DNA of 11,369 nt from Gonium pectorale (Eukaryota > Chlorophyta > Chlorophyceae > Chlamydomonadales > Volvocaceae), in the NCBI GenBank assembly GCA_001584585.1, contig LSYV01000387.1:1-11369 (forward strand), given 5' to 3'. The notes under the pieces are model-generated. The model searched no databases and was not told the origin of the DNA. It worked only from the letters and a program-made list of their open reading frames with translations. Below, piece by piece: positions 1 through 8,111 of the stretch. Each line of letters starts with the position of its first letter. Within the stretch, counting starts at the first letter, position 1. A program made the translations under genes and the position numbers.

Positions 1-688
1 GCCCCCACGCCACTCCCCCCGCCACCCTCGCCCCCCCCCGTACCCCGCCCACGCCCCCGCTTCCGCCCGCTGCCCGAACCCCCTTCACCCACAATCCGCC
101 CCCGGCCCTGCACCCAGCCACGGCACCCAGCCGCGCCAAGCTTCCCCGCCCCGCAGCCCCTCCCCCACGCCCGCCGACTCCCCCACTCCGGGCGGCGGTG
201 GGGTGGCTGCCAGCCCCGCCGGCACTGGCGGTCCTCCTCTCCTGCAGCCGAGCCTCGCTCCCCTCCACCCGCCGCCTTGTTGGGTGCCCGCCCCCGCACG
301 GCTCACACTGCCACGAACCCGTACAGCTCCAACAATCCAAGCCCCCCCCCTGCCGCAATCCCCTGCCCCCACCCCGCGCCTACCACAGACTCCCCCCGAA
401 CGCCCCGTCCGTCGAACCTGACCCTGGCGCCCGCCCCCGCGCCCCTCCCCCGGGACGTACGGGACGCTGTGAACCTTCGCCGCTCAGCCTTCGACGATTT
501 CGGGACGATATGCGCCTCCGGTCGCTTTCAAGAGAACGCCTTGCAATCCTCTGACCCGCTGCTCCCTTCCCCCGCCCCCCCACACACGCACATCCAAGCC
601 CCCCCAAAGCCCCCCTCTCACACACACACCATGCTTGCCTGTCTCACACTGTTATGCATAGATCTTCTAGATCATATAGAACACACAC
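1..688. other. Left flank: probable GLR intron, no supported gene
   Basis: Most of this stretch is C-rich low-complexity sequence on the plus strand, as in the other introns of the GLR gene. It follows a good donor (AG then GTGTGT) at 688 on the minus strand. I looked on the minus strand for the S2 lobe, which in this family follows M3 closely, and did not find it. A less GC-rich island lies at about 457-560. On the minus strand it has a possible phase-0 acceptor (TCAG, then AGG at about 550) followed by an arginine-rich reading unlike S2. The GLR gene most likely continues past base 1. Confidence 0.4.
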
Positions 689-2893
689 CTGCAGCCCCCC
701 AATGCCGGCGGTGGCTCGTTGCACGGCCAGGAACGACGTCAGGTTGGCGGTGTACGACGACAGTACGATGAGGCAGAAGAAGCAATAGAAGACATATAGC
801 ACCTGTACGGCGTACGGCGGACAGGGCGGTTTTGGCGGGCGGGGTGAATGTGTAGCGGGGGCGTCACCGGCTGGGCGGGTGGGCGCGTGTGGCGGGTGTG
901 GCGAGGGAGGGAGGGGTGACCACAATGGTGGCCGGTCACAGAACGAGCGGGCGGGCGGGCCCCTCCCCTCCCCCGCGGGAGGGCTCCTGGTGCGATGCTG
1001 GCGGTGACTGCTGGGGACGCGCCCCGCCTCTCCCCCTCCACGCACCGGCCTTCCAGTAGGGTCCCCACCCCACCCGAGGCTGAACCCCGATATCGCACAT
1101 CTTTAACCACCGGTTTCGGCCCAACCCAGTCCCACAACCACCAGCATCTCCTTGCGACAGGCGCCCCCGGTCCCCCGGTCCCCCGCGCCCCCCGCTCGCC
1201 CAGCCCCCGCGACCTCCCCCTTCGACTGGCGCTCGCCTGCACACCCCAGTTGGCCCGCTCGGGCCGCTCAGGCGCCCCCGCCACCGCCATGAAGCTGATG
1301 AGCACGTGGTTCTTGTCGTCTGATAGGCAGGTGGCAAGGCGCGGGAAGGGGGTGATGGGGGGGCTTGCTGACCGGGCGGTTGGCGCCTTCCTGGCCGCCG
1401 CTGAGGTTGGGTTGCAGCACCACCTCCGCCACCACCGGGAACACTGGGACGGGCAACCGGCCCCGGCCCATCCTGACGCCGGCCCTCCCCCCTCCAGCTT
1501 GCGAGTCTGGCAGAACGTTCAGGAGTGCAGGCGAGGTGAAGAGCTAAGTGCGCTCAGAGGCTTCGCACCTTTCTTGGCCCGCAGCGCCGCCTTCTCCGAC
1601 AGCACCCCCGAGCCCGCAGCGCCTCCGTCTGCCGTGCGCGGATCCACCTGCCGTACGCGTCCAGCGCCCAGAATATGACCCCCACGCCCAGCACCGTGCA
1701 CAGCAGCGTCACCCACAGCGTCGTCTCAAAGGGCGCCAGAACCGACAGAGGGCCGGGGCCCTTCGACGAGTCCCTGTGGCGGGCGGGGGGAGGGCGGGGG
1801 CGGGAGAGGGGGGGGAGAAGGGACGCACGGTGGGCGGAGGCGGGTTGCGGGTGTTACTGGGAGCGGTAAGGGGGTAGCGGGTTGGCGGGGGAGGCACGAG
1901 GGCGGTAAGGGTGGGGACAAGAGGCGCATGATGCGCGATGGGCGGCGGACGCGCGTGGGAGAGGGGGCGGCCAGCACAGCGCCGGAGGGAGGCGGAAAGG
2001 GGGCGGGGCGGCCCCGGGCGGCGCCATGCACCGGGGCGCACCGACCCACGGGTCGCGGCCCACCCTCACGGCCCACCCTGGGGGCAAAATGTTGGCCCTC
2101 CGGCCCCCCACTCGCGGGATGGTAACGCACGGCGCGACGCTGTACCCTCGGCAGCGTCGTTCCGTCCCCGCTGGGGCTCCGACCCGGACCCAGGCCCGCC
2201 CCTGCCCCAGAACCGCCCAATCCCATCTCAAACCCCCATACACACCCCACGCCTCACCCGCTTCGCCCCGTCCCAACCCAGCCCCCCGCCCGCGCCCCTG
2301 CCTCCGCCACCCTCCGCCTCGGCACCTGATGAGCAGCGCCAGCCCCTGGTCCAGATATGAGTAGGTGCAGTCGATGGCGGAGAGGCGCGCGGCGGTGCGG
2401 GTGAGGGGGAAGAGCGCCACGTCGGCGCGGCCGTAGTACAGCTCGCCCACCACGCCTGGCAGCGGAGAGCAGGGAGCAGGGGTGGGGCGGCAGTGTCAAG
2501 GGCATGGTGTCCTTAAGGCGGCCGGAAGCCAGGGCGGCGGCCGGACGGAGTCGAAGCCAGTGGCCGGGTAGAAGCCAGTGGCGCGGTAAGTTTTTAACGG
2601 CGGGGGCACCTCCCCCAAAGGCCGGGGAGCATCAAACCAGGCAGGGACGGGGGGCGATGGGGTTCGACCCGTGGACCCACCCCGAGCTCACCCGTCCACG
2701 CTCCGTTCGAGAGCGAGCCCCCGCTGTTCGAGGGCGACACATAGAGCTCGTACTTGAGCGTGGAGTTGTTGAAGGCCAGGGCCTTGTCCAGCAGGTCAAT
2801 AAGCATGCCCGAAATGGGGCTGCCGTCATTGTTGACAAACACAAACGGTGGCCTGTGCGCCACAACGACGCGCAGGGTGGAGTTTGACGCCAT
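689..2893 (-). CDS. Ionotropic glutamate-receptor-like channel (GLR), 5' part, five exons, incomplete
   Basis: Predicted ligand-gated cation channel of the plant GLR / animal iGluR / bacterial GluR0 family, acting in a membrane. Exons: 2893-2692, 2455-2326, 1773-1569, 1319-1243, 802-689. Seen in order: S1 ligand-binding part (residues 6-68, LRVVVAHRPPF, then the conserved WTG across the first splice); second S1 part (69-111, VVGELYYGRADVAL and PLTRTAARLSAID); M1 helix (about 122-150, VLAPFETTLWVTLLCTV); pore segment (HVLISFMAVAGAPE); M3 with LSSYTANLTSFLAVQRA. P84, T86 and R91 match the Pro, Thr and Arg that bind the ligand in iGluRs. Splice phases fit at the first two junctions. At the third they fit only after a one-base frame change in exon 3. 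The donor after exon 4 is taken as GTGCAG because it keeps phase. An in-frame TGA at 2968-2966 precedes the ATG at 2893. No signal peptide, amino-terminal domain, S2 lobe or last helix was found; the 3' part probably lies left of the window. Confidence 0.85.
1605..1609 (-). other. Apparent one-base frame break in GLR exon 3
   Basis: Exon 3 reads well from its acceptor through M1 in one frame (..WALDAYGRWIRARQ..). Its last part reads naturally only in a second frame (VLSEKAALRAKK), whose end gives the phase-1 junction that exon 4 requires. The change falls near a CCCCC run on the plus strand; one missing base in that run would reconcile both ends. Read as given, the exon frame does not join to exon 4. 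A true mutation, an assembly or base-calling error and an unrecognised splice are all possible. An intron here would have to be far shorter than any other in the window. Confidence 0.6.
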
Positions 2894-3139
2894 GAGGCCG
2901 CTTGCGCGGCCGAGGGCGGAGGCGGACGGCTGGCCAGCTGGCCCCGCTCTATCGTGGGCTCCGATTCATTGCAAGTTGCATACTGTAACGGTCAGTTGGT
3001 TAAGGATACTTTAGGGCGAGTATGGGCGAGCTTGCAGCACTCGAGCAGTTATGCAGGTTGCGTAAGTCTAGTTTGTCTTCCCGGAATAACTAGGCCTTGA
3101 GTCAGCTGGTCAGTCATGAGCTTAGGGCAGGGTACCGAG

Positions 3140-3146
3140 TATAAAG
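3140..3146 (+). promoter_or_regulatory. TATA box of the globin-like gene
   Basis: TATAAAG lies 221 bases upstream of the ATG at 3367. A start of transcription about 25-35 bases downstream would give a 5' leader of nearly 200 bases. That leader is consistent with the upstream ORFs described separately. The assignment rests on the motif and its position only. Confidence 0.55.
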
Positions 3147-3199
3147 CCGGGTGTGAGGCCTGCGAGTAGAAGTACGAGAGGGTGTCTCACAGAGAGAGG

Positions 3200-3337
3200 A
3201 TGTCTTGAGACACTCTTGCTGATGAGACGATATGCAAGAACTGAGACCCGCCCGCTCTGAAGTACCTTGCTGACAGGGATACTCGGTTACACTCTGAGGC
3301 GTTCGCTGCACGCTGCATGCTGCATTTTCTCCCTTAG
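3200..3337 (+). promoter_or_regulatory. Four upstream ORFs in the 5' leader of the globin-like gene
   Basis: Between the TATA box and the main ATG there are four short ORFs: 3200-3208 (start codon, one Ser codon, stop), 3222-3260 (13 codons), 3232-3273 (14 codons, overlapping the former in another frame) and 3317-3337 (7 codons). All end before 3367, and an in-frame TGA at 3349-3351 blocks extension of the main ORF. Upstream ORFs usually lower translation of the main ORF, so translational control is plausible, provided the leader is not spliced. Confidence 0.45.
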
Positions 3338-3366
3338 TCTGTTGCGTTTGAAGACACAGGCGCAAA

Positions 3367-5970
3367 ATGTGCTCCACTTCGGAGGCTGAGGCGGGGGGCG
3401 ACGTTGGCCCTATTGCGCCAGAGTTTCTCGGCGACGCGCAACAAGAACAGCAGCAACCAGTCGTTGTGAGTCTCGGGTGCGAGGAGGCATCTGGAGGGGC
3501 AGTAGGGTTTCAACAATTCCTATTCCCTTGCGTCAGGGCGAGTTCAAGGAGCTGCTACTGAGCCTGGTCCACCTCTGCCGCTCCGGCAGCCTGTCGGGCC
3601 CGGGCCAGTCCCCAAGGTGAGCGCCCCGGCCGGCAGCTGCTCACGGCCACCGCCTGTAACGGCCATGCCGCACGGCCCGTTGGTCTCCTAACCCCCCTCC
3701 CCCTTCCGCGCGCTTCGCATGTCACAGGAACGTCTACAGCCGGTCGCAGAGCATGATGTCCGATTCCAGCCAGCCCGACTTTTCCAGCGCCCCGCCCGAG
3801 GAGGTGAGGTCACGCGGATAGGCGGCCCACCCATGCCGGCCCCCCTGGGGATGCGGGACCGCCCCCAACCCCCACAGCCACTTCACGCAGGTCTGAGAGG
3901 TCTGGGCCGATATGTTGCCGACTCCCCCAGTCCTCCGTACATCGCACTGTTACGGAAGCCAGCACGGCACGCTGCACGGCATGCGTGCCGCGTGTGGGCG
4001 CGACCCCGACCCCCCATAACCCGGCAAACCCAAACGCACACGCCCTGCACACACCCACACACACCCTGCACAGGCAGGCCCGGCAGCACTGCAGCCCCCC
4101 ATTCGCCCCCGCCTCCTCCCGCACGTTCGCCCAGCGCATATCGCCACCTCCAATGCCGCGTCACCTCGACAACACCTTCCCAATGTGCCCCTCCCACTTA
4201 CCCCTTCCCTCCCACCGCAGCCCGAGTGGCTCTCGAAAGTGGTAGCCGCCCGGGCGCATGCGCGCGCCGTCGCCGCCGCCGCCATCCGCTCGCGGCCATG
4301 CAGCCGCCGCAACAGCGCGTTGAGCGCCGGCGGAGGCGGAGGCGGCAGCTGCGGTGGCAGCGGCTGCGGCACCCCCTCTGGGCCCGCCCGGCCGCCGCCG
4401 CCCGGCGCCACGCTGGTCCCCTCCCCGCTGCGCAACGGCAGCGGCGCGCTGGGCCTGACGCTGGTGACAGCGCCGGGCGAGGAGCACAGCAGCGGAGCGC
4501 CATCGCCGCTGGCGGCGGGGCGGGCCGCCGGGCCGGAAGCGCTGTTTGAGCGGTGAGGCAGGAGGGGGGGGCGAGCACGGGGCGGGGTAGGGCGGGTGTA
4601 CACGGGGTGAAGGGGGGGCGGGAGCGGGGCGGGGCGGGCGGGGGCGGGGGGGGGCGGGGTAGGGGTAATTGACCGCCGCCGGCCCCCGCCTTCGGAGCAT
4701 AACTTACCCATGACAGGTGCACCCCCCTGCCCCAACACGGGCCGACGGCGCCTGACCGCGCCCCCCCTCTAGCCTCCTCATCAGTCAGCTTTTGCCACGG
4801 ACTGAATAATCCCCTCCTCCCGGCCCTCCGGCCCGGCCGGACAGGTTCGGCTCATGCGAGGGGGTGTCTGCGGCCGTGGACAGCTTCTACCGCCGCCTGT
4901 GCGCCGACCCCCGGATCGGGGCCAGCGTGCGGGAGGTGAGGGCCGGTAGGGGGGGTGCGGGGGAGTGGGGGGCGCCCGGGCTCAGAATATGCCATTTGGC
5001 AGGCAGCACGGTGTTGGTGGACAGGGTGCAGGGCTGCGCCACCGGGTCTCGGAGGCCCCCCAGCCCCCGAGCTGCGCTGCTGCATGCCAGCCCGTCCCGT
5101 GCTCTCGCACCCCTGAGGCGCCTCCCCTCCTCCTGCGCCCACCCCCTTCTGCCTGTCGGTCATCGGTCAGCTTGGCCACGGATTGAGGTGCCCCCCCTGT
5201 CCCCTCGCCCCTCTCTCGTGCCCCCCCCCAGGTCCCCCAGCCCGAGGTGCGCTACCTGATGATGCAGCTCATGGCGCTGTCGCTGCAGCAGCAGTCCCAC
5301 CCGGGCGGCGGCCGGGGGGGATGCCAGCCAGGTGGGCGAGGAGGGGAGGGAGGGGGGCGGTGAGGCTCAGAGGTTGGAAGGCGTTTCCCGGGCGACGAGG
5401 GGGGCCGTGCCGGCTGGGGAGGGTGTGAGCGGGCCACAACGGCGAGGGCGCTGAGAGGGGCACTGCGTGCTTTGCGCGGCTGGGGGGGTGGGGTGGGGTG
5501 GGCGTCCGCTCCACCCCGACCCACCCACCCCAAACTCGCTTCCAGCCCCAACCCCCTCGACCCGGACGGCGCAGCTCGAGCGCCGATCCTGGAGCCGGGA
5601 CTGCCAGTCGCTGCTGCGCCGCGCCGGCGCCCACCCGCCCGACCTGGCGGCGGCGAATGCTGGGGGCGCCGACGGCGACGGCGAGGCGGCGGCGGAGGTG
5701 GAGGCGGCGTATGAGTCGGCGTATGAGGGCGTTATGGCGGCCATGCTGGCGACGCTGGAGGGGCTGGGGGTGGGCGCCTCGGCGGAGCGCGCGGCGGCGC
5801 TGCGGGCGGCTGTGTGGGGCGCCTGGCGGCCGGGCAGCGAGGGGACGGCGGAGGGCGCTGAGGAGGGGGAGGCGGGTGCGGACGGGAATGGGCTGCCACC
5901 AGGGGGTGCGGAGGGGGCGGAGGCTGAAGCGGGGTCCGGCGGCGCGGTGGGCGATGTGTCCGGCCGGTAG
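3367..5970 (+). CDS. Atypical truncated-haemoglobin-like protein, 400 residues, seven exons
   Basis: Exons: 3367-3465, 3537-3616, 3728-3803, 4221-4552, 4845-4935, 5232-5331, 5546-5970. All six junctions have GT-AG ends and keep phase, giving 400 codons and stop TAG. The start has AAAA before ATG and an in-frame TGA 18 bases upstream. Residues 1-190 are Ser/Gly/Ala/Pro-rich and probably disordered, with a short hydrophobic stretch FKELLLSLVHLC (36-47). From residue 193 the sequence resembles group 1 truncated globins: LFERFG, then AAVDSFYRRLCADPRI, with Y211 at the usual B10 tyrosine. A helix-E-like stretch follows (YLMMQLMALSL, 234-244). In the F-helix region SWSRDCQSLLRRAG (274-287), C279 aligns with the proximal His. 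Helices G/H may be 307-345. The tail (345-400) is acidic and Gly/Ala-rich. The Phe expected at CD1 is not evident. Family globins bind O2, NO or other haem ligands; whether this one binds haem is uncertain. A globin-fold protein without haem, or an unrelated helical protein, remains possible. Confidence 0.7.
4564..4666 (+). repeat. G-rich tract in intron 4 of the globin-like gene
   Basis: The first part of intron 4 is almost pure G-runs separated by one to three other bases on the coding strand (repeated GGGGCGG and GGGGGG blocks). Such sequence can form G-quadruplexes in DNA or in the pre-mRNA. No function is shown. Confidence 0.5.
4778..4805 (+). repeat. Intronic motif, copy 1 (intron 4 of the globin-like gene)
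   Basis: The core TCAGTCAGCTTTTGCCACGG at 4781-4800, followed by ACTGA, closely matches a sequence at 5160-5186 in the next intron. It ends 39 bases before the acceptor at 4844, so its ACTGA may serve as the branch-point region. Confidence 0.6.
5160..5186 (+). repeat. Intronic motif, copy 2 (intron 5 of the globin-like gene)
   Basis: The core TCGGTCAGCTTGGCCACGG at 5163-5181, followed by ATTGA, matches copy 1 with a few changes and one base fewer in the T-run. It ends 45 bases before the acceptor at 5231, nearly the same place as copy 1 in intron 4. Confidence 0.6.
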
Positions 5971-6012
5971 GGTGGAGGCGGCGGCAGGGCGCCGCACGGG
6001 GGCCTCCCCAGT

Positions 6013-6080
6013 CCCCACCCACCCCACCCCACCCACCAGTCCCCACCCACAAGTCCCCACCCACCCACCCACCCCACCCA
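6013..6080 (+). repeat. CCCAC-type low-complexity repeat
   Basis: Runs of CCCAC, CCCACC and AGTCCCCACCCAC units follow shortly after the stop codon of the globin-like gene. The opposite strand is correspondingly rich in GGGT/GTGGG. Confidence 0.6.
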
Positions 6081-7220
6081 GCCGCATGCGCAACACTACA
6101 AGCGAGGGCAGTCGTGCGGGTGCCTGGGCGGGCGGCCGATAAGGCCCGGGGTGGAGTGGGGTGGGGTGGGCCGCTCTGACGGACGGATTCCGCCGTCGCG
6201 GGGGCGGGGCGCGGGTGGTGCTGATACCGCGTGGCACCAGGGCCGCCAGGTGTGTTCGGAGGTGTGTGTGGGGGGCAGGCCAGGCCAGGTCGGCGCAGCT
6301 GCGCGGATGTGTCACAAACGTACCGTACTCCCTGACCGGGTTGGTTAGCCGTGTGGCGGTTTGGCGTGTGAGTGCGCCGCCGCAGTCAATCAAAGTTTCC
6401 CCTGACGGTGTGCTTAGCGTTGTCATGAGTCGTCAAAGCACCTAATCATGAGCACATGCATGCTGGTGCATGGTGTTTGTTTGTTTGTTGGTACCCTCGT
6501 CGGTTGAAGCGGCGTTGCATAGTCAATCAGTCAGTCTGGCACCGCATGGGGATACGGTAGCGGCTGGGTGGGCCTGGCCCGCCCCGACCCGACCCGACAT
6601 TGTCGCTGCGCCGCTCCGCCCTGGCCCCCTCGGCGGGGGCGGCGCCTGCGCGACCCCAACTGCTGCCGTACCCATCGTAGGCTTGGTGCCGTACCCTTTG
6701 GTGCGTGTGAATGGCTGTGGCGCACGTGCGGAAGAAGAGTAGCATTTCAGGTATGCTTATATATGCATTATCACCGGCGGGGCGAAGGGGCGGGAGGGCG
6801 GGCAAAGCCGGGGCAAAACCCCATCGCACAGTCGCAATCCCTAGCCTGCGGCGGGCGCTGGTGGTTTTGGCGGTTTGTATAGAGCTCCCATCCCGCCACA
6901 GCCGCGGGCGATTAGTTAGTTGTGGTTGATGTGCGGATGCGCGCGTGTGAATGCGCGCGCGTGTGCTTGATTGCCCCCCATGGCCTCTTTTTCAACCCTC
7001 CTGTCGTGTACGGAGTCGCGGACAGGGGGGCGTGTCGTGCGGGCGTCACGGCGCGTCCCGTCGGGCTCCGTCCCATCACATCATACCCCGGTGACATGGG
7101 GATTGGAGGCGTGGCCGTGACAGGTCGCGGCGTGTGCTTCCGGTCGCCTGTATTTTGGTGCCGCATGTGTTGTTTGGCGCCCGGCAGAGGCCGCGACAGT
7201 GGCCGCGGTTGATGTGCATA

Positions 7221-7343
7221 TGGTGGTGGTGGTGGTGGTGGTGGTGGTGGTGGTGGTGGTGGTGGTGGTGGTGGTGGTGGTGGTGGTGGTGGTGGTGGTG
7301 GTGATGGTGGTGGTGGTGGTGGTGGTGGTGGTGGTGGTGGTGG
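7221..7343 (+). repeat. (GTG)n microsatellite, about 41 units
   Basis: A trinucleotide repeat of about 123 bases is interrupted once, by GAT at 7303-7305. It would read as polyvaline on the plus strand and as polyhistidine or polyproline on the minus strand. No surrounding coding evidence exists, so it is treated as a microsatellite within the inferred 3' UTR. Its copy number is probably variable, and collapse or expansion in assembly is possible. Confidence 0.9.
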
Positions 7344-8106
7344 GTGCGCGCGCTGGCAGTTGGTGCAGCGAGGTGGCGCAAGAGATGGCGGGCGAGGCGG
7401 GTGTGTGATGGACTCGGGACTGGTTGCTGGTAGTTGATACCTACCGGTACTGCAGGTGTCGTGCGCGCGATTTGGGCTGTTGGGGTCGCCGTGGGTAGAT
7501 CGGATGCATGAGCAGCTCCTCCCGGTCGGTCGATGCAGGTGGGGCCGGTGTTTGAGACTCCACGCGCCACCGCGTGACCCCCCTCCCCCCTGTCCAGTGA
7601 GGGGGCCACTCCAGTGAGAACGCCTTTTCATCATCCTGTGACCCCCGTGTCTGGGAGGCGAGCGGGGCGGGGCGGTAGAGGGCCCAAAGCGGGTGCGGGC
7701 CAAGTGTCCACTGTCCAGGCTTGATGTTGCAATGTGTATTGGGCGCACCATGGGGCAACCCACGGTGGGGGCTGTCAATGCGCTGGTGGTCGTGCCGCCG
7801 CCGTCGGGCGCACGCACACTGCCGTGAGGCGGTGGCGGGCGGGGCGGGGCGGGGCGCCGGGCAGGTGCTGACCCCGGCACTGTGCTCCTGTAGAGTTATG
7901 TGTGCGCCCACCGCGGGACCGGACCCACCGACCCAGCCGGCAGCGCATTACCCAGCACCACCACCACCACCCCGCCCCACCTCACCCCCCGTTGACATGC
8001 CGAGATCGTCATTTGCACGTCGTACGGTACTGCGGCCTTGCGCCTCCGCATCCGGCCACAGCGGCCAGGCCATGGCCAAGCCGCGGGCCTCTTTGACGTG
8101 CAAGCG

Positions 8107-8111
8107 TTACA
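8107..8111 (-). terminator. Probable poly(A) signal of ALG13
   Basis: TTACA on the plus strand is TGTAA on the minus strand. It is the first minus-strand copy downstream of the ALG13 stop at 8873 and gives a 3' UTR of about 780 bases. It lies 219 bases inside the inferred 3' end of the opposing globin-like transcript. Confidence 0.5.

Larger units (their letters stand above)
2894..3366. promoter_or_regulatory. Divergent promoter interval between the GLR and globin-like genes
   Basis: This 473-base interval separates two start codons that point away from each other. It is clearly less GC-rich than its surroundings. The plus strand has a TATA box at 3140-3146. No TATA box is apparent for the minus-strand gene. 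On the minus strand a short upstream ORF (ATG at 2979, 11 codons including stop TAG, second in-frame ATG four codons on) precedes the GLR start. Just before it, a CTGAC followed by TTACAG resembles a branch point and acceptor, so an intron in the GLR 5' leader is possible. Transcript starts were not observed. Confidence 0.6.

Noticed and set aside
1..688. S2 lobe and last membrane helix of the GLR protein
   Set aside because: I searched the minus strand for the usual sequence after M3 and for a hydrophobic helix with splice sites and found nothing convincing, so no exon is annotated.
3719..4549. Plus-strand open frame of 276 residues
   Set aside because: It spans intron 3 and reads exon 4 in a shifted, Arg-rich frame. 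The spliced frame (PEWLSKVVAAR) joins its neighbours in phase.
5467..5545. Extension of globin-like exon 7 upstream to the ATG at 5467
   Set aside because: This stretch is intron. Only the TTCCAG acceptor ending at 5545 gives the phase needed after exon 6; the later GCGCAG acceptor at 5574 would break the frame.
5269..6426. Minus-strand open frame of 385 residues
   Set aside because: It is antisense to exons 6-7 of the globin-like gene and their intron, Pro/Arg/Ala-rich, with no domain.
7221..7343. CRISPR-like array
   Set aside because: It is an uninterrupted trinucleotide repeat without spacers, in a eukaryotic sequence.
7076..7880. Minus-strand open frames of 177 and 322 residues with long polyhistidine or polyproline
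   Set aside because: The open frames result from the (GTG)n repeat and C/G-rich sequence. They have no domain and no fitting splice sites, and lie in the convergent 3' region.
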